A stretch of DNA of 64,000 nucleotides, from NCBI GenBank assembly GCA_012861695.1, contig JAAOOA010000002.1, positions 22,939,303-23,003,302 on the forward strand, given 5' to 3'. The translations under genes were made by a program, and so were the position numbers. The stretch is from Trematomus loennbergii (Eukaryota > Chordata > Actinopteri > Perciformes > Nototheniidae). The notes under the pieces are model-generated. The model had not been told where the DNA came from. It saw only the letters and a list, made by a program, of their open reading frames with translations, and did not search any database. Every line of letters begins with the position of its first letter. Positions within the stretch are counted from its first letter, which is position 1. Shown piece after piece: positions 12,452 to 37,800 of this stretch.

Positions 12452-14618
12452 GTAAAGCTTCTTCTTAATACAGAATATATACATGAGTGATGCATCATAT
12501 CTTTATGTGCTTTAACGTTATAGATCAACATGTTTTGCAATGAGAAAATGGCCCTGATTTGTAGGCCCATAACTTGTATGATTTGAATTTTGAAAGAGGC
12601 ATCTGCAACTCATCACATCTCCTCCAATTGTATCAGCAGGATGAGGATAAATGTTCACACAGTTTCAGATTGAGGTGGCTTTAAGTCTGCTCTGCTCCCA
12701 TTCCTGTCTCAGGTAGCCTATATAAATAAACCCTTCAAGGACGGGTCTGATCTACAGTGGCCCTCGTTTTTTTTCCCCTTGGACTCTCCAGGGTTGGTTG
12801 ATTGAACATATCCCCAAAATAGTTCATTTTCTAGATGGTGGTTGTTCTAACAAACTTTAAATTGAATCTCAAGGGTCACAATGAAAATCATGTAAACTGA
12901 ATTATGCAGAAATGGTAGCTTTGGTTTTCGCCCAAAAATCGGTGTCTTTGTTTATGTGAGTGCGTTTTACAGAAGCTGTTCTGGGCCATTGCTTTGCTGC
13001 ATGCTCATAAAACTGTAATGTGGCGTTGTTAGTGCCGGATCCACTCTACTCTCGGGAGCTACCACAGCTCCCACAGATTGAATCTTGATTCAGTGATCCG
13101 TCATCATTAAAGAGTGACTGGACAATTTGTCTTGTGAATTAAGGCCCTTTAATATGTGTTACTGCTGTCACAGTTATTGGCCCTGTCTGATTTGTCTGGA
13201 CCAACGAGGCTCCAAATGCACAGCGAGGGCAGTGTAGGAAGGTCTACTAAGAGTGTTACCATGGTAACCCCTCACCATCCTGCACTCTGTTAGTGTCGTC
13301 ATGGATTTAATAGGAGATGGTGATGCTGATAGTTGCTAGGCACCATCTGTATCAGTAATCTACCCTTTAATAGCAGTCTTTGATTAAACAGTAAAAACAT
13401 CAGTTTCTGTGTTTCTACATACAGAACAATGCTATTCTGTATAATCCTGTTTAGTGGCAGAAGTAATTCCAGTTTAATCTACCACAAAAATGTACATTCT
13501 ATACATTGATATCATCTCAGTTGAATATATAGTCCTTTTACTTCAATTTATATGCATTTATGTCACTGTTTACAAGTACCAATATCCTATACTTTAATCA
13601 TTTTAGGAGAATAAATACTGTGGTTTTTCTTTTAATACGAGTAGATTAACGATGATTTATTGCAGTGAACATAATTACACATTGGTGAGTGTTCCTTCAA
13701 ATTAACAGTGAATTGATGAATAAACAAGACAGCTTTGTGAAATGAGGCGTGAGGAGAACATATTGTTTGAATGGTTACAAAACCAGCAGGAGAGCATTAA
13801 TGTCAGAGATATAACTCCGATAAATGGATGTTTTCTGTTCCTCTCCCTCTCCGTCTTGTCTCTGAGGCTGGCAGAGGAGTGTGGGCGGCCGTACCAGCTG
13901 GGATCAGAGGGATGGAGAGGGTTGTTAGCTCACTCTGCCTCTAATAAATGTATAACACCTCCTAGTGCAAAACAGTCCAAGATACTTACACGGTTTTATT
14001 TTCACGCTATTAGTAAAATTTGAAAGTCAGCGATTATTGTTTAATGACCATCTGGCTTTTACATAGTATTTCTAAGTTGGTCATCTGTTTTTATTTGTGG
14101 AGTTTAATGTTGTAACACTGCAACTTGTGAATTTGCATGACGCTCAGTTTATGTGGTAGTTATTTTTGTCGTATCCAGGCTGCAACGGCTCTTCACTTCC
14201 AAATTGTTTAACTTTAAATCACTTAAGTAAAGTCCACATATTTAGCCTGTATCATTTACTGTTCTTTCTAAGTATTTAGGCTGTGCTCAGTAATGTGAAC
14301 ACAGTAGGTCAGCAGCCTTAATGGGACTAAAGGATGGAACACATGCTGTCATGTTTGTAGGAGGTCTCTCTTTTCCCTCCCTCCCGTCCTCCCTCTTTCT
14401 CTCTTCCCTCTCTCTGACTGTATGTCCCTCTCTCACTCTGTGCATGAGCTGGTGTTACTGAACATACAGTGATTGTTACTAAGAGCCAGTGAGGCATCTG
14501 TATTATACCGGAGACTCATTTAAAAAGAGCTTTGCTTGGTCCACATAGAAAAATCAAGGCATATAAGTCATATTAGGTCAGCTCACCTGAAGACTGAAGT
14601 CGTCACTGAGAGTCAAAC
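12452..14618. other. Non-coding interval between spa17 exon 4 and nrgn exon 1
   Basis: About 2.2 kb with no convincing exon. An AATAAA at 12725-12730 could end a spa17 read-through transcript. A pyrimidine-rich run of C/T blocks lies at about 14,370-14,440, roughly 200 bases upstream of the nrgn start. The short open frame at 13742-14023 has no recognisable domain and is treated as chance. Confidence 0.5.
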
Positions 14619-17600
14619 ATGGACTGTCACAATGTAAGTAGAAGCTTCACATTAACTTTTTAATAGAATTTTTTTTTTTCCATTTGTAAAATCTCATCGG
14701 TTTGGTTATTTGGGTAATACAGTTGGTTACAGATGGTACTTAGCTGTCCTTAAACTGCATATTGTTTGGCTGTCCTTAAACTTCTATTTTCCTTCAACTT
14801 GAGTAAATTACAGTATATTGATAAATTAAAAGCAGTATATTATGTTAACCACACAGGATTTTTTTTTTTAAGAAAATTGACCTCATAATATATTGTACAC
14901 AGCTTTAAACCTTTTTTTATGTGGATAATATAACATGAGATTTGTGTCAGGATATTTAAAATCAATTTGTGTCAGATCTAAGGAGGCAAAAAAAAAAAGA
15001 CCTCGGACAAGGTGTTTATCTAGCGAATGCAAAATGCACCAGCACTGCAAAAAAACAACAACTGTATTCTGGCAGTGAGCAGTCAGACAGAGAGGCTAAT
15101 GAATGCTGGCTGAACAGGTGGGTGGTCACACTCCTACACTGGAGGGGTTTCACTGGAGACATGATGCATTGCTTTACCAAGGCAGTGGGATGACAGTGGG
15201 CTTGTTTTGTGGGCTGTCTTTGTGTGAAATGTCAATCTGTTTCTATACCTCAAAGCAAGGGGTGTAGCATTTATGTGTTCTCTGCAAATTTCCAATTGGT
15301 GTTTACATAACTTGTTGACAGCCTTGGTGCTGTTCCACTGACACTTTATGACAAGCCAGAGTTTCTCCTCCGCCTACCCCATGTTTCCTACGGGACAGTG
15401 GATGCTGTACTTCCAGTCACTGAATATGCTGCTGGTGTTAACAGCTGCATTTCTAGATGGGTTGTCCCTTTTCCGCCTGGGTTGCAGAAAACTAGGTGTT
15501 TTTCTCTTGACTAAAACGCTTTTTTAACCATACCTATGATCTAATTTAAATTAGAACAATAAGTTATAAATCAATCATCAAACAGGATGCAATCTTTCAC
15601 ATCATAATTGTTCCCTAACAAAAAAAAGCAGTTTTTTCGTGTAATGATCAATTGTTTTATAAACAAGAACTGTTTCTCAATTTGGGAGTCCATATGCCTG
15701 CTTTTTCTGCCGGCGTATGTACAAAGAATACAAAATAGGTTGACTACTACATCAGTGTATTACATCACAAGCGGAGAAGGGTTATGAAAAATTGAAGGAA
15801 AGTTGTTTAGCGACCTCCTAAGAGCCCTGTCAAAGTCATGTAATAAGGATGAGCCACTCGGCAACAAGCGCACTTCACTTGCTGTCTAAAAGATAGCATC
15901 GTGGCGTGTACAGTTAACAAAATATGGTATTGCAATCTGTTGAGTGTTAGATTCTTCCACCAATATTCTAGGAAAAAACAACATGTTTATACGATCATTT
16001 AATATGGCCCCCCTTCTGTGATAGCCTACTTCTTTCTGTCCCTCTCTGCAGGAGGATTGCAGCCGGCCCCAGGAGGAGGAGGACATCATGGACATCCCCC
16101 TGGATGACCCTGAGGCCAACAGGGCTGCTGCCAAGATCCAGGCTGGCTTCCGTGGGCACATGACCCGTAAGAAGATGAAGCCTGAGGACAAAGCGGAAGG
16201 GGAGGAGGTGAGCAGCACTGGGGATGTGCTGAACTGCAGCCAGGGGGACACAGGTCAGTGGTGTAGAACCAAGGGGTAAGAGTAGGACACATAATGCCAT
16301 TAAAGATGGCATTATGGCTAGTGACTATAAGGATGGTAACAGAGGCTCCCATCAGGAGCTGTAACTAAAGTGAAGAAAGGTAAGCGAAACAGAGCATAAG
16401 TTGCTTGTAGACTTAGAGTTCAAATATTATACGTAAGATGAATAAGTTCACACGATTTGATGTTGTGCATTTTATAGTTGAGCATTTGACCTGAGATGCA
16501 TTTTAAGAATTTTTGGGAATCTAGCTTTTTCTCACAGCCGAACACATTAGGCAGGAGCACGAACTGATTATCTATTATTCACTCTTGGAGAAGAAACCAT
16601 TTAAAAGCTATAAATGATTAAGCCCCTTATGGGTTACCCCAAGTGTGATTAATGAAATACATAACAGAGTGACTCATTTAATTACCCATATAGTCTCCAG
16701 CAATAGATGATTGAATCTCTCAATTAAAGATTCTGTTAAAGAGGGTTATAAATGAATCGGCTTGAAGGTGAGCTGTTAGATCACTACAGAGAAAAGATGT
16801 TTGTCAGAGTTCGGTTCACGTGAAATATAACAAGTTACATCCTCACAATAGTAAACAGGTTTTCCTAGTTATACATGGACATGAAAATGCTTTCAGAATT
16901 CAGTTGATGATGTTTTGCTGTACTGTTTCAACACCAGCAAAGATTGCACTAAGATAAGATTTTAGGCTTTATTTTTATCTAAAAAAAAATCATCATCATA
17001 GTATCATTTCAATCAGAACACACTTTCTTCAGATATCCACTAAAGTAACATGTTTACCAGATCTTTTGAGAAGTAAGACAACGTTTTAGACTCCCAGCCC
17101 TAAAGATTTCCCCTTTGCCTATAAGACAAAGCAGCATTTTCTTTGAGGACGTGGCTGACACAAGAGATTCTCGTCAATGATTCTCCCTAACCCAGTTAGA
17201 GATTTATTTATAGCGCCAGGTGCTCTAGGTACAGTATATGATTCATAGGGCCAGGCAGAATTAATGGACCTGTCGTACCGAAACCATGCATTGCCTCCCA
17301 TTGGGGAAGACCTCCTTCACAACAGAACTGGGCCTTGAGCTTTTCAAATATGTCGGCCAAGTTATCAGCATTGCACAATACTCAAAACTTAGAAATCAAT
17401 TCTACAAATAGATTTCTCGTTTTGAAAAACCTCCTAGCAACTCAATATAACGTTTTCTTCAAGTGTGCTTTTAAAATATATCCACCCACAAGTAACCTTA
17501 CAGTCTGTGGTTGTGCATTAGAGCCTTTAACCTTAATAACAGAGCGTATATAAAAGCTTTTTTTCCCTCGGCTCTGCAGTGTTTTAACTAGGCCTTGTCT

Positions 17601-17638
17601 GTTTCTGTTTTTAGAGACAGGAGGATCGGGGGCAGTAA
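14619..17638 (+). CDS. nrgn: Neurogranin
   Basis: Exons 14619-14633 (M-D-C-H-N), 16052-16207 and 17615-17638, all phase 0, giving a peptide of 64 residues; human neurogranin is 78. Exon 2 holds the defining features: an acidic lead-in, '[20 protein letters not shown]' and then '[13 protein letters not shown]', the IQ motif that binds Ca2+-free calmodulin. The serine phosphorylated by PKC in mammals (IQASFRG) is glycine here (IQAGFRG), so this control point appears to be missing, provided the base call is right. The split after the first five codons matches the mammalian gene. Exon 3 adds only R-Q-E-D-R-G-Q. Failing to splice at 16208 would replace it with a different tail ending at 16279. Neuronal postsynaptic role is inferred from the family. 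AATAAA at 18528-18533 is a possible poly(A) signal. Confidence 0.85.
16290..16316. repeat. 11-bp perfect inverted repeat with 5-nt loop
   Basis: CATAATGCCAT, a TAAAG loop, then ATGGCATTATG. It lies just after the in-frame stop of the nrgn exon-2 read-through form, inside nrgn intron 2. Confidence 0.6.
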
Positions 17639-21686
<4,048 letters not shown>

Positions 21687-21855
21687 GGCTGTTGTTGGCT
21701 GTGACTGGGGTGCTGTGAAGAGAGTGGGGCTCAGTGCGACCAGGCAGAGGCCAGAGCGGCAGGCAGGCAGTGGAGAGAGTTGAGCCGCAGAGACGTGCCC
21801 AGAGTGGATAAACCATGCACACTGAGTGGGAGAAAGACTCTGCCCAGGACACAAG

Positions 21856-28091
<6,236 letters not shown>

Positions 28092-28308
28092 CAAGTGCCT
28101 GATGTTCTCATTCTGTGATATGTAAAGTACACTTGTAGTTTGTCGATCTTCTGTTGCACACACAAGGATAATGGATTTGATGCACTAGGATAAGAGATAT
28201 GTACACTTTCAGCTAACTCTATGTCTTCATATGCCATTATTTATCATGTATTTCTCTTTGGCTATGCACAATATTTCCTTAGTCTTTTGATGATATCCTG
28301 TCAAGTGA

Positions 28309-28314
28309 AATAAA
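28309..28314 (+). terminator. Polyadenylation signal AATAAA of hepacam
   Basis: Canonical hexamer about 220 bases past the hepacam stop codon. Confidence 0.6.
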
Positions 28315-30942
<2,628 letters not shown>

Positions 30943-31844
30943 TTGAACATGAAATCCCATTTGGCACTTGGCACTTGGCTTTCGGCATTTCAGTGACTAA
31001 AAGAAAGAAGGGGCCCCTTGTTTGGACGAGTCCCTCTGATATGATATAATCTTCCATGTACCATTGAGTGCTCTAATCAGTGTTTTGTTTGGGCACTGCG
31101 TGCCTTATGGGCCAGATAAATTGCTGGCGTAATATAATTCTGAGTTTCAATCAGATAAACAATGTATGTTCAGTATTTGATAAAGCCATAATGCTTTTAG
31201 GTTTTCCTTATGAGATAGAGAGAATCAGGCCTGTGTGACCAGCACAGGTAAAAGCCCTAAACCACTTAAGAAATAAGGGTTGTCTCTTTTTTCACCATAG
31301 TAACTGTCCCCTGGCAACCATTCAGAGTGCTGGTTATATTCATATTAGTCCATACCCCCTCTGTCTCCCTCACACATACCCAGCTTCTCCATCACTCGCG
31401 CCCTCTCTCCTCTCCTGTACAGCTCTTCCTCTGCTTGTGTGTGTTTGTGTGTCTGCATGTGAGTGAGCTGCATCCTTAGCACCTGGGACTTTACCTCCGC
31501 TCTCCACAGGGGAAGCTCCGACGCTGACATTGTGAGTGATGTTGCTTTATGTCAATTCATTTGACATAAGCTCTAATACTTTATTACGTTTTTTTGTTTT
31601 ATTGAAAGAATATGTGTTACTATTTGATTTAATCTGATAATTGCCAGTTACTTATGATGTTTTGTATATATTCTTTGGTATGGTATTCCTATATTTATGT
31701 TTTTTTCTGTCTTTAAAACCATAGATTGGCAAAAGCAAAAACTAGAGATTTATGTTGTTTATTTGTTTTTCTTGTTCCTCAAGTTCGCCGATCAGGGAAT
31801 CCTGCCGAAATCTTTGAAGAGAGGCAGAGGAGAGGGAGGTCAAC

Positions 31845-34800
31845 ATGGGCTCCAGCTCCTCTTCCTATGCCCCTAAAACCATTTACCTGGATGTTGATGG
31901 GAAAGTGCAAAAGGTCAGTCCAATGAGAGCAGGAATGCACTATTTCGGGAATATTTTTTAATTGTTTACATTGTAAAAGTGCTTTCAGTATATATACATA
32001 TTGCTGTGTTAGACAGGCTGGTTAGTCTACAAAGTTAATGTTGCCTTTTCACGTACATTTTTATTTCATTTATTTTTGCTATCAAGTATTAGTATCTTAT
32101 ATAAATAATAAATAAAATGGGGAATACAAGAAAACATAGATTTAATATGTTAAAGGAGCACATCATGCAAATGTTCACATTCATATGTATTTTGGGGCTC
32201 ACTAGAACATGCTCAAAGTTTCAAAAAGCACAATATTTTTCATACTTTCACTTTACGCCCCCCTTCCAAAAACCCTGTGTGCTCTGACTGGCTCGCGAGA
32301 TTATGATTTATTTTGCAGAGGTGCATTTAGTGCACCTCTGCAAAAGTAGCTCTTAAGCCATTTAAGCGTTGGGTAGACAAAACATATTTTAATGAGCCTG
32401 CATTTGAGTTTGAAATAGCTTGTTGAATCCCATGTTTTTTGGCAGGCCACAAAAAGTTGTAATTTTCATAGTTGTGGATTTTTAGGTATTTTAGGTAGTT
32501 TCTTCATAATATGCCTGTTTTGAACAATAGACCAAAAAAGGTTTTTGCTCAAATATATCTGCAGTATAAATGATGTATTTGGAATATCAATCAATTTAAG
32601 AAACTGGAATAAATATCGTATAGATTACTTTGGCAATCCAATCCAATATGTTTACATTCATCCTCCAAATGAAAAAAAAAATATCTATATCAACATTTTA
32701 AGACATTAAGAAATAGAAACTGTATTTAATGATATAATCAACTTAAATTGAAATGTAATTATGGCAATTAATTGTCTACGGCTCGCCTTATGATCCATGT
32801 CCTCCCAGTGGACTAACCTCACCTGAGGAGCAGACAGATGCAGAGTTAGCATTACAGGTTTTACTGACAGAATAGACACCTGTTGCTATCCGCCTACATC
32901 ATCAACCAGATCTGGTGATGTAGAGTGCTTCAAGTAGAGAGCTGGCGATGACACATGTCGGTTCAACAGCCCAAGCCCACAGCCTGACTTTGAATGTTTG
33001 TCAGCTACACCTGCTGCATTCAGATGTAAGATCACATGTTTAGCGCAGAGTTTACATACTCACACTTTGCTTTCGACAGAAACACACTTTGTAATATCTG
33101 CATGTACTATAGTAAATCTTGTAAACTGGGCTGGTTGCATGACAGGCGTGGATAATGTTACTAAACGCTCCGTGAACACTCTCACCACAGCTGTCCTTTT
33201 CTTTCTCTCACTGGACTTGACCTTATTCAACCATTAAACGAGCCGACCCTTACTTTACTTTCCCATGTGACTGAATTGTCAAAAAAACACATGAAATGTG
33301 ATAACCTTTCCCCCCTGTCAGAACACTGAGGCTTTATATCATTAACACAGCAGCTGTTTGTGTGCAGGTGTGCCTTTTGAAACCATATAGAAACAGATTG
33401 CACACTGTTGGATTTATGGGCCATAGATGAGATTTTATCATACACATATTACATGTTAATAAATAATACTCCATTTATCCAATGTGAAAGCATTTTGTCT
33501 ATTGTAACTTCTTTGTCTAACACTTCTATTTGTTGAAATACACTTACTACGTATACATCTGTTTCTCAGGTGGTGTTCAGTCGGCACTGCAGTCCATGTG
33601 ACATCAAGGAGCTCCTGTGTACCTCATCTAACATTCCCAGGTATTTCGTTTTGTTTCTTACTTTGTTCATTTATTTCTTTACATACAGATGACCGCACTC
33701 CCTAACTGTGATTCTACGCATACTTGAAAATATCCTTTAAAATCTTAGAACCATAACATAAAGCCACATAAAAATCCTTACATCATTACAGTGCTACTAC
33801 TTTTGTGTGCAGTAAAGCAGTCACTCACATTCAACAAGCCCTTGTATGCAATTTTCTGACAGACATGCTGCATTAGCTATGCACATCAAAGTAGACAATG
33901 ATAAAGGATAAAAGCAAGATGGAGCCGTCATCTGCCTTTAGTTCTGTTTTGCTTTTATTGGGAAGCATAAACTTTGTATACACTATTCTTCCAGTTGGCA
34001 CTCATTCCTCTTTCGTTCAATTAACGGATTCTCTTTTGTGAAATAGGAGATACTTTCCAGGAACGCTGCAGATGTAGCTTTGTTGAATATTAAAGACAAT
34101 AAAGAAAATGTATTGTATTTTCTTTCCCGTTTCCTCTCACTGCAGGACCACTGCCATCATGATGGTTGACCCAGAAGGAGCCCTAGTCTCTATGGATCCC
34201 ACCATGCCCACCAACTCTCCAAAGTAACAGCACATTACCATGTTGGGTTTCTTTAAAAAAATCCCATATTACCATTCACTTGAGTCATCTTATTTATTTA
34301 TTTTATCTCCTCCCCATTTAAGAAGGGTTTTGTTGTGTTTTTTACCTTGGAAACAGTAATCAACAGAACAATCTCACCACAAGGTTAATTAAATAGCTGT
34401 TACAGATCAGCATTCTTAATTAATCTTGAGGTTGTCAGGGTGGGGAAAAATAGGACTCAAATGCAGTAAGAGGACTAAAAGGTTAGGTCACAAAAAGCTA
34501 GCTTTATTTCCAAAAGCTGATGACAACAAAAAACAAGGAACAACTTAACATTACCAAAACCGGGGGAGTTTCCGAGGAAGGAAACCAGGGAGCACGAGGA
34601 AGGATCAGGACAAAAAACCTCAGGAACAAGCATGGAGCGTGACAGGTAGCATGGACAAGAGCATGGACATCAAGAGACGGGCAGGTAACAGACGAGGAGA
34701 CGACGAACAGACATGGAGCACAGGGGAAGACAAGACTAAATACACAGAAGGGTAATCACAGGACAAGACACAGCTGGGCAGGGGAGGCAGAAACACAAGG

Positions 34801-37800
34801 GCAACAGGTGAACACAATCAGACAATCACACCAGGGAAACTAACGACAGAAAGGCAAACACAGAAAGTAGGATCAGACACAAGGAGGAAGACATTTCAAA
34901 ACTAGAGAATGCAATTCCTGAAGAAATTGCTAGTGGGAATGCTTTATGCTGAAAATCTGACGCTAAACTGCTATGATGAAATGTAATGTGTAAGAAGAAA
35001 GTGAAGAATTTAGATTGAAATGATACATGAACACTGGGGGCTTGAATGTGTGATGAGAGAAGAAAAGAAAGTAAAAAGGCTTGGAAAAGCAGCAGAATAT
35101 TTGAACTGCAAACTTTTGAACTAACTTGATGGTGAATGATCTGTCACCATGCCAACGGCATTTGATGACATCCCATAATACGCTTAGATGCGTTAATGGC
35201 TGCATCGTTACCAAACCTGTGAAGTTTTGGGCCGTTTGGAGTATTTTCACTGAAGTTATGAGAAAACCGTGTTTCATGGTGAGCATTCTGTTGCCATGGC
35301 AACGGCATTTGAAGAAATCTCAAAACTGTCCCGTAGATGTCTTCACGGCTGGACTGTTAGCACACGTGAAGTTTGAGCACTTTGAGTAGGGACTTGAGTA
35401 GGGACTAGAGAAGGGACTAGAGACGGGGCTTGAGAAGGGGCTTGAGAAGGGACTTGAGAAGGGACTTGAGTCGGCGGGACCCCCGACGGTGAAGGGACTT
35501 GAGTCGGCGAGACGACAGACAGGAGACGGGGAGCTGAAGTCAGCCGGACCACCAATAGGACACGGGGGACTGGCGTCGGTCGAAACACGGACAGGACACG
35601 GGGGGCTGCTGTCGGCCGGAAAGCCAGTACTGGAGCCGGGACCATGGCTGCTGGGGCCAGAACTGGGGCTGGAACCATGGCTGCTTGAGCTCGGGCCGGT
35701 CGCTTGGGTACTGGGGCCGTAGCCGATAGCTTGGCTGCTGGGGCACTGGGTTTGAGGCAGGCATGCAGACTGTCTGGGGAAGTCACAAATGTCTTCAACA
35801 TTTCTGGCAGTGAGCTTACCAGCCAGGGCTTATCTGCCACCTCCTGGCGTGCAAGGGAAAAAGCAGCCTCCTGAGTCTCTTTACAAGGAGCCCCCCTCCC
35901 ACTCCAAAAATGCATAAAATCTTGAAAGAAAGATCAAGAAGAGCATCCTCAAAAAATTACTGCTGGGTCCATACTGGTCTGTTCGTACTGTCAGGGGTGG
36001 GGAAAAATAGGACCCAAATACAGTAAGAGGAATAAAAGGTTAGGTAACAAAAAGCGAGCTTTATTTTCCAAAGCTGATGACAACAGAAAACAAGGAACAA
36101 CTTAACATTACCAAAACCGGGGGAGTACGAGGAAGGAAACTAAATACACAGAAGGGTAATCACAGGACAAGACACAGCTGGGCAGGGGAGGCAGAAACAC
36201 AAGGGCAACAGGTGAACACAATCAGACAATCAGACACACCAGGGAAACTAACGATAGGAAGGCAAACACAGAAAGTAGGATCAGACAAGACACAAGGAGG
36301 AAAACATTTCAAAATAAAAGGTGGAAAATGAAAACATAAATCCAAAACCACGACAGAGGTGAGATTGCTCTGTGTATATTAGCAAAATAAAGGAATGTAA
36401 ATAAGTTGTACTTAAACTGATGTTTTGAATCATAACGACTCATCTGTTTTCCTCACAGCTCTCTGTACAAAGTTGTGCCTCTTTCGACTGGTCAGCTTGG
36501 AGGTAAGCTGTCAGCTGTCAACAGCTTTATTTTCCTTTCACTCTAACAAGCTCACAAACACACACATTCATGCATCAACAACACTTCTACTGTGAAAGTA
36601 ATGAGCTTAAAAATACCAAACCTGACAATGTGATTGCTGTTCATGATGATTTATCAGGGGTGCATTTGTGTCTGCAGAAAAGGAAGACATGTTTCAGAAT
36701 GTGTTGTCCCAGGTGGCTGAACAGTTCAGCAGGTAACGCCCCAGTTGTTTATGTTATGATGTGGCTGAAGCCTGCCCTTTCCCACCTTCACACATACCTC
36801 ATACACATGCCTGACACCAGGGACTTTCAATTATAATACAAGCCTTAACCCATAAAGGCAAGTTCAATCACACAAGTTATTTTACCTTTGTCATTGATTT
36901 GTTGTGGCCCCATCCAAGTTATATTTTTGTTTTTATGACCAATGAACCATGTGAAATATGAGTCATATATCATTTTCTATTACTTCCTCTCACAGAGCCT
37001 TCCGGATCAACGAGTTGAAGACGGAGGTCACGAACAGGCTAGCAATGCTGGAGAAGAGAGTGGAATGTAAGTGTTACATTTTATAGCAGATGGTTTACAC
37101 AAAAAAAAAATCCCCCTGACATGTAAATTAAAAATGAAATACAGCTGACCTGGGAGGAAGCCAAACTGTGATATTTCTTCTTGTCATCTTGACAGTGGAG
37201 GGCCTGAAGGTGGTGGAGATTGAGAAGTGTAAAAATGATCTGAAAAAGCTACGAGATGAGATGGCTTCAAGAGGTGGTGCCAGGTAAAATGGATAAGTTG
37301 GACATTTGACATCTTACTCACAGATATCAACAGATACCAGATCGGGTCAAATCATAGTCAAATCAACTTTTCTTGCTTCTAAAATCAGAGTTAACTGTCC
37401 ATGCAAATATAACTTTGACGATGGGAAGAAGGTCACTCCCAGACGAGATGTCCCCAATTACCCAAAGGTATGTCCGCTGGGACTTTTATTTCATTACTAA
37501 CCGATAAAGCTAACTAAATTAATGACATCAGCTTCCGTTTAAAGTTCTAATGGTATGTTTGTTTGTTTTTTACAGTACACACTGTCTCAGGAGACTGTTG
37601 AGGCGCTCAAGAAGCCGACATTCGATGTCTGGCACTGGGAACATAACGAGGTTTGTTGACAGTGCAGCTCCATAACTCAATCAGCCATTTCCATTCCATG
37701 TTATCCAAGTGACTGATGTCTGGATCTCCTTTCTTTTCCTTTGTGAATTTAGATGCTAAGTTGTTTGGAGTATATGTACCATGACTTGGGACTGGTGAAG

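Larger units (their letters stand above)
34428..36360 (-). mobile_element. Non-autonomous LTR retroelement in pde9a intron 3
   Basis: Two related copies of a terminal sequence lie at 34433 to about 34,902 and at 35989-36355. Both start TGTCAGGG, share long blocks (for example 'caaggaacaacttaacatta'), and the right copy ends in GACA, giving TGTC...GACA termini. The whole unit is flanked by identical 5-bp duplications, GAGGT at 34428-34432 and 36356-36360, as made by retroviral-type integrases. On the minus strand the right copy is the 5' LTR, with AATAAA at 36060-36065. The short gag-like start lies at about 35970 and a Pro/Ala-rich gag-like frame at 35343-35915; there is no protease, RT or integrase, so the element depended on others. 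The left LTR is truncated at its inner end but holds about 150 bp missing from the right LTR. Confidence 0.85.

Noticed and set aside
13742..14023. Possible separate small gene between spa17 and nrgn
   Set aside because: 93 codons without a domain and no splice or poly(A) context.
35385..35480. Possible CRISPR-like direct repeats
   Set aside because: Units are contiguous and about 12 bp with no spacers; this is a minisatellite in a vertebrate retroelement.
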